A stretch of 64,000 nucleotides of DNA. Source: Hoeflea sp. BAL378 (lineage in GTDB: Bacteria; Pseudomonadota; Alphaproteobacteria; Rhizobiales; Rhizobiaceae). The notes under the pieces are model-generated. The model saw only the letters and a program-made list of their open reading frames with translations. It did no database searches and had not been told where the DNA came from. The translations under genes and the position numbers were made by a program. Within the stretch, counting starts at the first letter, position 1, and the number at the start of each line of letters is the position of its first letter. The stretch covers positions 1 to 64,000 of the forward strand of contig NZ_JRJG01000006.1 of NCBI RefSeq assembly GCF_000759435.1, given 5' to 3'. Shown piece after piece: positions 16,879 to 25,604 of the stretch.

Positions 16879-17826
16879 ATGGACTCCAACTCCGTCCCCG
16901 TTGCCGACCCCCACGGCAACCCGCCAACCGCGGCCGGCTCCGCCGGCGCCAGCGCGTCGCGGTCGATCTGGCCGGCGCTGTTGCGGTTTTTCTCCGCGCC
17001 GGCGGCCGTTGTCGGCGCTCTGGGGCTGTTGATCGTGCTTTTCGTTGCGATTTTCGCACCGTGGCTGTCGCCGCAGAATCCCTTTGACCTGATGCAGCTC
17101 GACATCCTCGACAGCCGTCTGCCGCCTGGTTCCGAGAGCTTCTCCGGCGTGCCCTACATCCTGGGCACGGACGGGCAGGGACGCGATATCCTGTCGGGCA
17201 TCATGTACGGTCTGCGCACCTCGCTCATCGTCGGCCTGGCATCGGCCATCGCTGCGGCTCTGATCGGAACGACTCTCGGGCTGATGGCGGCCTATGTGGG
17301 CGGCCGTACCGAGGGCTTCATGATGCGCCTGGTCGACCTGCAGCTCTCGTTCCCGACGATCTTGATGGCGCTGATGGTGCTCGCCATCCTCGGCAACGGC
17401 GTGACCAACGTGGTGCTGGCGATCATCGTTGCCGAATGGGCGACCTATGCGCGCACGGCCCGCGGTACGGCGCTGGTGGAGCGGGAGAAGGAATATATCG
17501 AGGCGGCGCGCTGCCTCCGCATTCCCGGTCACCGGGTGCTCTTGCGGCATCTTCTGCCCAACTGCCTCGCGCCGATCATCGTGATCGCGACCATGCAGGT
17601 GGCGCGCGCCATCGGGCTCGAGGCGACGCTGTCGTTCCTCGGACTTGGGGCCTCGGTCACGCAGCCCTCGCTGGGGATGCTGATTGCAAATGGCTACCAG
17701 TACCTGCTCTCGGGGCTCTACTGGATCAGCTTCTATCCCGGAATCGCGCTGCTGATCACCATTGTGTCCATCAACCTCGTGGGCGACCGGCTCCGCGATG
17801 TTCTCAACCCGAGGAATGCCCGATGA
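16879..17826 (+). CDS. ABC transporter permease (DppC type)
   Basis: 315 residues. A polar Ala/Pro-rich N-terminus of about 30 residues precedes the first membrane helix. YILGTDGQGRDILSGIMYG and the YIEAARCLRIPGHRVL EAA loop are diagnostic of DppC/OppC. Partner of the upstream DppB-type permease. The stop overlaps the next ATPase start by ATGA. Confidence 0.92.
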   Translation: MDSNSVPVADPHGNPPTAAGSAGASASRSIWPALLRFFSAPAAVVGALGLLIVLFVAIFAPWLSPQNPFDLMQLDILDSRLPPGSESFSGVPYILGTDGQGRDILSGIMYGLRTSLIVGLASAIAAALIGTTLGLMAAYVGGRTEGFMMRLVDLQLSFPTILMALMVLAILGNGVTNVVLAIIVAEWATYARTARGTALVEREKEYIEAARCLRIPGHRVLLRHLLPNCLAPIIVIATMQVARAIGLEATLSFLGLGASVTQPSLGMLIANGYQYLLSGLYWISFYPGIALLITIVSINLVGDRLRDVLNPRNAR

Positions 17827-18797
17827 CCGCGCTGCTCGATGTTCGGAACCTTGTGACGACGTTTCCCGGCGGCGCCGGCACGGGCCTGCGGGCTGTGGAC
17901 GATGTTTCGTTCCAGCTCGCCCGCGGCGAGGTGCTTGGACTGGTTGGCGAAAGCGGGTCCGGAAAGAGCGTCACCGGCTTTTCCATCATGGGTCTGGTTG
18001 ACTGGCCGGGCAAGATCGCCGAGGGGCAGATCATCTTTGACGGTAGCGATCTTGCCAAGGCGAGCGTGGAAACCCGCCGCTCGCTGCGCGGCAGACGGAT
18101 CGCTATGGTGTTCCAGGATCCGATGATGACGCTCAATCCGGTGTTGCGCGTCGGCACCCAGATGACCGAAGCCCTGCACGCTCATGAAAAAATCGGCAAG
18201 GCCGAAGCGCGGGCAAGGGCGCGCGACGCGCTGGGTCTCGTCGGGATGCCCAGCCCCGAAGAACGGCTCGATGCCTATCCACACCAGTTGTCCGGCGGGA
18301 TGCGGCAGCGCGTGGCGATTGCGATCGCCTTCCTGCACCGCCCAGACCTCATCGTCGCCGACGAGCCGACCACCGCGCTCGATGTGACGATTCAGGCGCA
18401 GATCATCTCTGAGTTCCAGAAGTTGACGGAGGATAGTGGCACTGCCGTGATCTGGATCACCCATGACCTTGCGATCGTTTCCGGCCTCGCTGACCGCATC
18501 GCGGTCATGTATGGCGGCCGCATCGTGGAAGCGGGCGGGATTGCCGAGGTGCTGGAGCGCCCGCGCCATCCCTACACCCGGGGCCTGATCCAATCCGTTC
18601 CGTCGGAGAATAGCCGTGGGACGCGGCTGACGCAGATCCCTGGCGTGACGCCGAGCCTGATCAATATGCCGGAGGGTTGCGCCTTCCGCACCCGGTGCGC
18701 GCGCGCCACCGCGGCCTGCGTCCAGCGCCCGGGACGGTTTGGCGATGAGGACAGCTATCATCGCTGCTTCCACCCCCATGAGGAGGCTCTGCGATGA
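17823..18797 (+). CDS. ABC transporter ATP-binding protein (DppD type)
   Basis: 324 residues. Walker A GESGSGKS near residue 44, Walker [13 protein letters not shown], signature [10 protein letters not shown], and the C-terminal oligopeptide-type extension with [15 protein letters not shown], a cysteine cluster found in Dpp/Opp ATPases. Cytoplasmic ATPase paired with the DppF-type protein. Coupled at both ends by ATGA overlaps. Confidence 0.93.
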   Translation: MTALLDVRNLVTTFPGGAGTGLRAVDDVSFQLARGEVLGLVGESGSGKSVTGFSIMGLVDWPGKIAEGQIIFDGSDLAKASVETRRSLRGRRIAMVFQDPMMTLNPVLRVGTQMTEALHAHEKIGKAEARARARDALGLVGMPSPEERLDAYPHQLSGGMRQRVAIAIAFLHRPDLIVADEPTTALDVTIQAQIISEFQKLTEDSGTAVIWITHDLAIVSGLADRIAVMYGGRIVEAGGIAEVLERPRHPYTRGLIQSVPSENSRGTRLTQIPGVTPSLINMPEGCAFRTRCARATAACVQRPGRFGDEDSYHRCFHPHEEALR

Positions 18798-19837
18798 GCA
18801 TGACACAGGAACGCGCTAACGCCGCGGCATACGGCGCCGAACGGCCGTTGCTCGAGTTGCGACAGATTTCGCGGCGCTTTGGCAGCAGTCCAGACCTTGC
18901 TGCGCGGATCGCCATCGCCCTGGGAGCGGCCAAGCCCGCGCCGGTCGTGCACGCGCTTGACCGGGTGGACCTCTCTATCCGCCGCGGCGAGGTCCTTGGC
19001 CTTGTCGGCGAGAGCGGTTGCGGCAAGTCAACTTTGGGGCGAATCGCCGCCGGGATCCTGCAGCCTTCGGAAGGGACGGTCCTGTGGGAGGGCGAGGATC
19101 GCAACGGGTTCCGGGGTCGTCGCCTGCGCGACGCCGACCTCAAGGCGCAGATGATCTTCCAGAACCCCATGGCGGCGCTCAATCCGCGCATGAACGTGGA
19201 GACGCTGGTTGCCGAAGCACCGAAGATCCATGGGCTCATCAAGGGGCCAGTTGGCGAGTATGTCGACGACTACCTGCGCAAGGCGGGGTTCGACCCGACG
19301 ATGAAGCGGCGTCTGCCGCACCAGTTTTCGGGCGGTCAGCGGGCCCGGGTGAACATCGCCCGCGCGCTGGCGGTGCAGCCGGACTTTCTCGTCTGCGACG
19401 AAAGCGTCGCCGCGCTCGATGTCTCGATCCAGGCACAGATCCTCAATCTCTTCATGGACCTGCGGGAACAACTCGACCTGACCTATCTGTTCGTCAGTCA
19501 CGATCTGGGAGTGGTCGAGCACATCTCCGATCGCGTCGCCATCATGTATCTCGGCCGGGTGATCGAGGAAGCGCCGGTCGAGGAAGTGTTCGCCCGGCCG
19601 AACCATCCCTACACCCAGCAGCTTCTGGCCGAGGTGCCGCGCATCCGTCCGGGAAAACGGCGGTTCGCAGCGATGAAAGGCGAGTTGCCAAGTCCGTTGA
19701 ACCCGCCGAAAGGCTGCCACTTTCACCCGCGCTGTCCCTTTGCCTTCGAGCGCTGCAGGACAGAGGCGCCGGCCACGCGCGAGATTGCGCCCGGACACCG
19801 CTCGGCCTGCCACCTCAACGACCAAAGCGCGGCATGA
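18794..19837 (+). CDS. ABC transporter ATP-binding protein (DppF type)
   Basis: 347 residues. Walker A GESGCGKS, signature QFSGGQRARV, Walker B FLVCDESVAALD and the C-terminal cysteine cluster CHFHPRCPFAFERC. The Walker B segment reads DES instead of the usual DEP, with the catalytic Glu kept. Forms the heterodimeric ATPase with the DppD-type protein. ATGA overlaps with both neighbours show tight operon coupling. Confidence 0.92.
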   Translation: MSMTQERANAAAYGAERPLLELRQISRRFGSSPDLAARIAIALGAAKPAPVVHALDRVDLSIRRGEVLGLVGESGCGKSTLGRIAAGILQPSEGTVLWEGEDRNGFRGRRLRDADLKAQMIFQNPMAALNPRMNVETLVAEAPKIHGLIKGPVGEYVDDYLRKAGFDPTMKRRLPHQFSGGQRARVNIARALAVQPDFLVCDESVAALDVSIQAQILNLFMDLREQLDLTYLFVSHDLGVVEHISDRVAIMYLGRVIEEAPVEEVFARPNHPYTQQLLAEVPRIRPGKRRFAAMKGELPSPLNPPKGCHFHPRCPFAFERCRTEAPATREIAPGHRSACHLNDQSAA

Positions 19838-20883
19838 CGGCCCCGGCGGCCGGCGGGATGCGCCCGACCTTCGCGCTGGCGCTGGCGATCGGCGCTTGCG
19901 GCGGAGCGGTGTTCGCCTACACCGGCATGCCGCTGCCATGGATGCTGGGCGCGATGACGGCCACCGGGCTGGCCTCGATCCTGCGGCTGCCTGTGAAAGG
20001 TGAACCGCTTGCGCGCCCGCCGATGTCGGCCGTGCTGGGTGCGATGCTCGGTTCGCAGTTCGGGCCGCATACGCTCGAAAGCGCCGTGCAGTGGTGGCCT
20101 GCCCTCATAGCGCTGGCGTTCTACCTGCTGATCTCGGCCGTGCTGTGCAATCTCTACCTCCGGCGCCTGATGCATCTGGATAGGGCGACAGCGTATTTCT
20201 CGGCCATGCCGGGCGGTCTTGTCGACATGGTGCTGCTGGGCTCCGAGCGAGGCGGGGACGAGCGCACCATTGCGCTGATGCATGCCTCGCGCATCTTTCT
20301 TGTGGTGCTTTGCCTGCCGGCGCTGATGACGTTGCTGACGGGAACCGATACCGGCGGTCTTGGTGCGAAGTGGCGGCCGTTTGCCGACATGGCGCTCATC
20401 GATGTCGGCTATTTCCTCGGAGCCATCGTCGCCGGCGCCGTCATAGGGCGGCTGATACGGCTGCCGGCCCCATATCTGATTGGCCCGATGCTGGTGAGTT
20501 CGGCCCTGCACTGGAGCGGCACGTCGGGTTTCGTGGTCCCGAGCGCCATCATCGCTGCGGCGCAGGTTGTGCTGGGCACGACCGTCGGATGCCGTTTTGC
20601 CGGAACGCAGCCCCGGCGGATCCTGCAAATCCTGATGACATCGGCGGGAAGCACCTTGATCCTGCTCGGTGTCGCGCTGGTCTTTGCCGTGCCGCTGCAG
20701 TTTATCATCGACGTGCCCATCGAGGGCATACTTCTGGCCTTCGCCCCGGGCGGTCTTGCGGAGATGAGCCTCGTTGCGCTGGCGCTCAATGTGGAGGTGT
20801 CCTTCGTGGTGGTCAGCCATATCAGCCGGATCGGAATGGTAGTCCTCGGGGCGGGGCTGATGTACCGCGGCGGCCGTCAGTGA
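19834..20883 (+). CDS. AbrB-family membrane protein (putative transporter/regulator)
   Basis: 349 residues, almost entirely hydrophobic with roughly ten helices in two similar halves. Each half carries an LPWMLGAM or APYLIGPML motif, the hallmark of the AbrB duplication family (PF05145). The databases call this family transcriptional regulators or ammonia-monooxygenase-like; the sequence clearly describes an integral membrane protein. It starts with an ATGA overlap on the dppF-type stop, so it belongs to the same operon. It could be an exporter or a second transporter of the same substrate. Function not known. Confidence 0.8.
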   Translation: MTAPAAGGMRPTFALALAIGACGGAVFAYTGMPLPWMLGAMTATGLASILRLPVKGEPLARPPMSAVLGAMLGSQFGPHTLESAVQWWPALIALAFYLLISAVLCNLYLRRLMHLDRATAYFSAMPGGLVDMVLLGSERGGDERTIALMHASRIFLVVLCLPALMTLLTGTDTGGLGAKWRPFADMALIDVGYFLGAIVAGAVIGRLIRLPAPYLIGPMLVSSALHWSGTSGFVVPSAIIAAAQVVLGTTVGCRFAGTQPRRILQILMTSAGSTLILLGVALVFAVPLQFIIDVPIEGILLAFAPGGLAEMSLVALALNVEVSFVVVSHISRIGMVVLGAGLMYRGGRQ

Positions 20884-20950
20884 AGGGACTCGGAGGGCGC
20901 GCCTCACGCAATGCCGCAAGCGGGCTTATTGCCATAGAAATGGGTTGAAC

Positions 20951-22120
20951 ATGTCGGAGAAGCCAATCATGCCAGAACTTCGTGATGACGCCGAATTGCT
21001 GTCGGCCAAGGTCACGCTCATGCGCGGCGGCACAAGCAAGGGCGTGTTCTTCAATGAGGCCGATCTGCCGCTGGATCGGTTCCAGCGCGAGGCCTTCATC
21101 CTCTCTGCGCTCGGCTCTCCCGATCCGAGGCAGATCGACGGCATCGGCGGCGCCGACATCCTGACCAGCAAGGTGTGCGTGATCGGGCCGGGCCGGGCGT
21201 TCGACGCGGATGTCACCTATGAGTTCATTCAGGTCGGCATCGACAAGCCGACCCTCGGCTATGGCGCGAACTGCGGCAACCTGTCTTCAGCGGTCGGGGC
21301 CTATGCCATCGAGGCCGGTTTCGTGCGGGCGAGCGACCCTGAAACCACGGTGCGGATCTACAATACCAACACGCGGCAAATCCTGACCGCGATCGTCCCC
21401 ACCCTGAATGGCATGCCGCGAGTGCGCGGCAGCTTCGCGATTTCGGGCGTACCGGGCTATGGCGCCGAAGTCAGGATGGATTATTCCCGAACGATTGGCG
21501 CGAGCACCGGGGCGTTGCTGCCCACGGGCAATCTTCGCGACACCCTGTACGTGCCCGAGCTCGGGGAGCATGTCGAGATGTCGATCGTGGACATCGGCAA
21601 GGCAGCCTGCTTCTTCCGCGCCGAGGTTGTCGGAATCAAAGGGACAGAGGGGCCGGCGGGGCTTTCACAGGAGCAGATGAACCGCTTCCTGGCGATCAGA
21701 AAGGTCGCCGCAGTGGCCAGCGGCCTACCCGAAGATTCCAGTTTTCCCTCGGCTGTGGCGGTCATCCCTGCCACTGACTATCAAACGGAGCTCACGAAAG
21801 CGCCAATTCGCGCCGAGGATGTCTCGTTCGTGGCGCGGCAGGTTGCGGGTCCGCCACCAAGCCTGCACAAGGCCTATGCGTCGACCACGGCGATTTGCAC
21901 TGCGGCGGCGGCGGTCTTGCCCGGTACGGTTCTGGCCGGACTTTCGTCGCCGATACACGGCGATGTGGTCAAGATCGGGCACCCGAGCGGCGTCTTCCCG
22001 GTCAGGATCAGCATTGCCGCGGATGGCACGGTGCGCGAAGCAAGCTATTCCCGCACCGCGCGTAAACTGCTCGAAGGTCAGGTGTTCGTGCACCGCCACT
22101 CCCGAGAACAGCCCCTGTAA
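20951..22120 (+). CDS. PrpF/GalD-like isomerase (aconitate or oxalomesaconate type)
   Basis: About 389 residues, matching the PrpF family. The diagnostic N-terminal MRGGTSKGVFF is followed by the ILTSKVC and YGANCGNLSSAVG segments of the diaminopimelate-epimerase-like fold. Known members are 2-methylaconitate cis-trans isomerase (PrpF) and 4-oxalomesaconate tautomerase (GalD); no prpC/D or galB/C neighbours are seen, so the substrate is unclear. Start uncertain: TTG 20945, ATG 20951, or ATG 20969, which has a CGGAGAAG site 9 bases upstream. It lies 67 bases after the AbrB-type gene and is probably the last gene of the Dpp operon. Confidence 0.82.
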   Translation: MSEKPIMPELRDDAELLSAKVTLMRGGTSKGVFFNEADLPLDRFQREAFILSALGSPDPRQIDGIGGADILTSKVCVIGPGRAFDADVTYEFIQVGIDKPTLGYGANCGNLSSAVGAYAIEAGFVRASDPETTVRIYNTNTRQILTAIVPTLNGMPRVRGSFAISGVPGYGAEVRMDYSRTIGASTGALLPTGNLRDTLYVPELGEHVEMSIVDIGKAACFFRAEVVGIKGTEGPAGLSQEQMNRFLAIRKVAAVASGLPEDSSFPSAVAVIPATDYQTELTKAPIRAEDVSFVARQVAGPPPSLHKAYASTTAICTAAAAVLPGTVLAGLSSPIHGDVVKIGHPSGVFPVRISIAADGTVREASYSRTARKLLEGQVFVHRHSREQPL

Positions 22121-22196
22121 GCGCTCCGGGGCTTTAAGTGGAGCCGAATGCCTGTGGACCGCATGCGGCGGCAGCGCCGGATTTCCTTCTTTATCA

Positions 22197-22934
22197 TTAA
22201 TCCTGCGCAGTCGGGCGCACCACGATGCTGCCGATCTCGACGTCACCGGGTTGGTCGATTGCGAAGGCTATCGCGCGCGCGATCGCGTCCGGGGAAATGG
22301 CAAGCTCTTGCTTGCGCTTCAGGATCGCCGCCCTGATGTCCGGATCGGCTATGGCGGCATCCGCGAAGGTCGTGTCGATGAACCCTGGCGATATTTCCGT
22401 CACGCGCAGGTTTGGGCCCGATTCCTGCCGCAGGGCTTCGGTGGCGGTGCGAAGTGCGTTCTTGGTCGCGGCGTAGACGCCCATTGTCGGCACGATCTTG
22501 ATGCCGGCCGTCGAGATAACGTTGACAACGTGCCCGCTGTCCTGGCGACCAAACACCGGCAACGCCGCAGCGATGCCGTACAGCGCGCCCTTCAGATTCA
22601 CGTCGATCATGGCGTCCCAGTCATCGACCTTTACAGCGTCGAAACGCGAGAGCGGACCGATGCCGGCATTGTTGACGATGACATCAAGCCGCCCGAAACG
22701 CTCGCAGGCAAGGTTGACCAGCGCGTCCAGATCCGCGCGTCTGGTGACGTCGATTGCCAGATGGATGGCTTCGCCGCCCGCCGCTTCGATCTCTCCAGCC
22801 ACTGCGGCAATCTCAGCTTCGCTGCGCGCGCCGAGCACAAGCCGCGCGCCGCGCGCGGCAAGATGAAGAGCTGTCGCCCGGCCGATGCCGCGTCCTGCTC
22901 CGGTGATGGCGACGATCTTGTTCTCTATGGTCAT
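22197..22934 (-). CDS. Short-chain dehydrogenase/reductase (SDR)
   Basis: 245 residues, a classical SDR. The TGAGRGIG cofactor motif is at residues 11-18, NNAG at 88-91, and the catalytic triad is Ser141, Tyr154 (YAATK) and Lys158. GARS after the second strand ends in Arg rather than Asp, favouring NADP(H). The start at 22934 is chosen because it gives the standard SDR N-terminus. It is divergent from the AraC gene at 22988 with only 53 bases between, so the AraC protein is its probable regulator. Substrate unknown. Confidence 0.9.
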   Translation of the reverse strand: MTIENKIVAITGAGRGIGRATALHLAARGARLVLGARSEAEIAAVAGEIEAAGGEAIHLAIDVTRRADLDALVNLACERFGRLDVIVNNAGIGPLSRFDAVKVDDWDAMIDVNLKGALYGIAAALPVFGRQDSGHVVNVISTAGIKIVPTMGVYAATKNALRTATEALRQESGPNLRVTEISPGFIDTTFADAAIADPDIRAAILKRKQELAISPDAIARAIAFAIDQPGDVEIGSIVVRPTAQD

Positions 22935-22987
22935 GGTATAGGCTCCGTCTTCTGAGTGAGAAGCTAGACCTATGCGTTGCCAGTCGG

Positions 22988-23926
22988 ATGATCTATGCTG
23001 AGATGGCCATGTCTTTGTCGAGATTCTCCGAAATCGCCCCCGATCCATTCTCCGACGTTCTTGCGGCGCTCGGCGCGCAGAGCGTGCGCGGGACCGGCCT
23101 CGAAGCGGCGGGAGAGTGGGCGCTCGCCTTCGATGGGCGAATGCGGTTGAAGTTCGTCGCCGTCACACGAGGCCGATGCTGGCTTCTGCTTCCGGATTAT
23201 TCGCCGGAAGCGCTTGTGGAAGGCGATGTCGTTCTCCTCAGCAACACGCGCTACACGGTGGCAAGTGACCCGGCGGTCGAACCGATCGACGGCATGCCCC
23301 TCTACGCTTTGCCGGGACACGACATGGTACGCCTTGGCACTGGAGACGAGACGGCCTTGATGGGCGGTGGCAGCGGCTTTGCGGATGGCAGCGCCGCGTT
23401 CGTTCTGGATGCGCTTCCGAGGTTTCTGCGCGTCGACCGGACCTCCTCCACTGCCGAGGTTGTTTCAAAGACGCTGAGATTTCTGAGGACGGAGATCGGT
23501 AGCGCGGAACTAGGTGGTTCCCTCGTCGCCGAGCGGCTGGCCGAAATCCTCGTCGTCGCAGCAGTCCGCGCTTTCGTGGCCACCAGTCCGACAACCAGTA
23601 CAGGCTGGATCACCGCGCTGGCTGACCCGCGAATCGGCAAGGCCCTCAGACTGTTGCACGGCGATGTCGCGCGCAGCTGGACGGTGCCGATGCTGGCGTC
23701 GGCGGTCGGCATGTCGCGCTCGGCCTTCACGCAGCGCTTCGCCGAGCGTGTCGGCCGCCCCCCGCTCGACTACCTCACCCGCTGGCGCATGGTTCTGGCG
23801 CAGCGAAAGCTCAATGCGGGTCAGACCGTCGCGGCAGTTGCCGCCGCAGTGGGCTACAGCTCACAAAGCGCCTTTTCTCATGCCTTCAAACGAACCCTTG
23901 GCCATACACCTCGGTCTGGTGGCTGA
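22988..23926 (+). CDS. AraC-family regulator with N-terminal cupin (AraC_binding/cupin_6 type)
   Basis: 312 residues. The N-terminal ~190 residues form a cupin-like sensor (FDGRMRLKFVAVTRGRCWLLL, then YALPGHDMVRLG). The C-terminal ~100 residues have two helix-turn-helix units (VPMLASAVGMSRSAFTQRF and TVAAVAAAVGYSSQSAFSHAFKR). Start uncertain between 22988 and the in-frame ATG at 23009. Commonly found beside the oxidoreductase it controls, here the divergent SDR. Confidence 0.88.
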   Translation: MIYAEMAMSLSRFSEIAPDPFSDVLAALGAQSVRGTGLEAAGEWALAFDGRMRLKFVAVTRGRCWLLLPDYSPEALVEGDVVLLSNTRYTVASDPAVEPIDGMPLYALPGHDMVRLGTGDETALMGGGSGFADGSAAFVLDALPRFLRVDRTSSTAEVVSKTLRFLRTEIGSAELGGSLVAERLAEILVVAAVRAFVATSPTTSTGWITALADPRIGKALRLLHGDVARSWTVPMLASAVGMSRSAFTQRFAERVGRPPLDYLTRWRMVLAQRKLNAGQTVAAVAAAVGYSSQSAFSHAFKRTLGHTPRSGG

Positions 23927-24018
23927 TAGTTGGAGCGCCGTGCGCTTGTCGGACGCACAAAGGACGGTCTTATTGAATCTGCGCGTCGGCCCGCTGGCTG
24001 GCGCCCCATCCCCAGCAC

Positions 24019-24480
24019 TTAGGTTGGGATGATGATTCCCCGCCGCATGGCCCGTCGCGCAGATTGCGCAGTCTTCTCGGCTACGCGGGCCTGCTCCGCA
24101 AGCGCCGGTCAGTTTTCGATTTGCTTATGCATCTCGCGGATAATGTCTTCGGCCTCCCTACGCTTGAGGCCGCAGAAAGCGCAGATTTGGATTAGATCGG
24201 GCAGCTCGAAATGATCGTGCTTGCCGCTCGGGCTCATCCGGTGCTGCTGAGTCCTGCTCCATCCAGATTGTAGGCGTGGCGGGCGTTGAATGCCGGTGAT
24301 AGTCGCCATTCTCCATGCCGATTCATGAGGAAGGCAGCGTTCTTGACGTGATCGTCCTGGCCTGACGAAGCTGTTGAATGCCGCACAGCGAAACGGTTGC
24401 TCGATGTCGCAGACTGGCAGAGCTTGGCGATGCGAATCGTGGAGGTGCAATAGTCGCTCGACCTCTCCGCGGAACTCACC
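24019..24480 (-). pseudogene. Decayed C-terminal hipA fragment
   Basis: Read on the minus strand in alternating frames, this stretch matches the C-terminal half of HipA kinases: LPVCDIEQPFRCAAFN, then QDDHVKNAAFLMNRHGEW with the catalytic-loop signature, then HRMSPSGKHDHFELPDL, then LKRREAEDIIREMHKQIEN. At least two frameshifts are needed. The codon after IEN is TGA where relatives have Trp (IEN-W-PALAEQARVAE continues in frame to a stop at 24019). The N-terminal kinase half and any hipB partner are missing, so this toxin remnant is inactive. Confidence 0.7.
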
Positions 24481-24484
24481 CGCG

Positions 24485-24760
24485 AGTGGGCAACTCGTCA
24501 TCGCCTTCCATCATCAGGACAGACCGAGGCAGGTCAACATGCAGCTCTGGAATTGGCGCGGACCCGGCCTCATCAATGCCCATGAACGCAATGCCACCGT
24601 CTATGCAAGGGGGGTCAGGGAGGAGATCGGGGCCATTGAAACTGGGCGGCTCGATCCCTTCTTCCTGCTGACGCACATCTATTAGATCGACGAGGTCGGG
24701 GAAGAGCTCGGCGCCAACAAGCCCAAAACTCTCCCGAAAACCGGGGGAACTCGGATCTCA
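24485..24760 (+). pseudogene. Decayed C-terminal fragment of a zinc-type (MDR) alcohol dehydrogenase
   Basis: The plus strand encodes GQLVIAFHHQDRPRQVNMQLWNW, then LINAHERN and ETGRLDPFFLLTHIY, recognisable as the C-terminal third of a medium-chain dehydrogenase-like protein. A TAG interrupts the frame at about 24683, after which IDEVGEELGANKPK continues the family pattern in frame. The Rossmann domain and N-terminus are absent. It abuts the hipA remnant on the opposite strand, so two unrelated broken genes meet near 24480, a recombination scar. Confidence 0.6.
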
Positions 24761-24823
24761 GGTCAGTCGGAACGTGAACTATGCGGCGATTGGAGCTCCC
24801 GGCTCCAGCGGGGAACAATCGTC

Positions 24824-25603
24824 CTAAGTGTACTGCGCCGGTTGCTTTGTCTTGAAGGCGGTAAGGCCCCGGGCCAGGTCTTTGCCTTCCACATGCAGGG
24901 CGAACCGTTCGAGTTCGGCTTCAATCCGGCCTTGACGATCCGGTGAACGCGATCTGCTGCCGGTCAGGAACTTGATGTGGGCGACGGCCTCGGGGCTGCG
25001 GTGGCTGATGTTCCGGGCTATTTCCAGCGCCCGGGCCATCAGCTGTTCTGGAGGGACAACTTCGTTGACCAGGCCCCAGTCCCTGAGCGTTTCCGCTTCG
25101 ACGAGCCTGGCGGTGTAAAACAGGTCGGACGCCCGCGAATGCGATATACGCTCGCCGAGCCGGACGGTGGCGCCGGCGGCCGGCACCACGCCGTAGAGCG
25201 TGTGCCCGTCTCCGATCAGCGCACCCTGAGCGGCCAGGAGAATGTCGCAACAGAGCAGTGTCTCCAGGCCCCCGGCGACGGCCGTGCCGTTGATCGCCGC
25301 GATCACCGGTACCGGCAGGTCCTCGAGGCGTTGCAGCACGCCCATGTTGTAGCGCAGATAGTCGAGCAGTGTCTGTTTGCCGGTGCTGAGCGCCTCTTCG
25401 AATTCGACCAGGTCGCCGCCGGCGGAAAAGGCGCGTCCGGCGCCGGTGAGGATCACCACGCGAAGGCCCGGAAGCGTGGCGAGATGCACCAGCTGGCCGT
25501 CCAGCGACTTCATCATCGCCTGCGACATGGCGTTGAGGCTTTCGGGGCGGTTCAGCGTCAGAACGGCAATGCCGTCCTCGTAGGCGAGCGTGACCGATTC
25601 CAT
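24824..25603 (-). CDS. Enoyl-CoA hydratase/isomerase (crotonase) family protein
   Basis: 259 residues, typical crotonase. The oxyanion-hole segment AFSAGGDL is at 58-64, and GTAVAGGLET contains Glu114, equivalent to the first catalytic Glu of hydratases. At the place of the second catalytic Glu the sequence reads GDGHTLYGVVP with His134, so a plain hydratase mechanism is doubtful; other family reactions (isomerase, hydrolase, retro-Claisen) remain possible. It starts 1 base after the stop of the acyl-CoA synthetase gene and ends the operon. It probably acts on the CoA ester made by that enzyme. Confidence 0.88.
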   Translation of the reverse strand: MESVTLAYEDGIAVLTLNRPESLNAMSQAMMKSLDGQLVHLATLPGLRVVILTGAGRAFSAGGDLVEFEEALSTGKQTLLDYLRYNMGVLQRLEDLPVPVIAAINGTAVAGGLETLLCCDILLAAQGALIGDGHTLYGVVPAAGATVRLGERISHSRASDLFYTARLVEAETLRDWGLVNEVVPPEQLMARALEIARNISHRSPEAVAHIKFLTGSRSRSPDRQGRIEAELERFALHVEGKDLARGLTAFKTKQPAQYT

Positions 25604-25604
25604 C

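Noticed and set aside
19834-20883. AbrB-family protein read as a transcriptional regulator
   Set aside because: The sequence is almost wholly hydrophobic with internal duplication and no DNA-binding motif; the family name is misleading.
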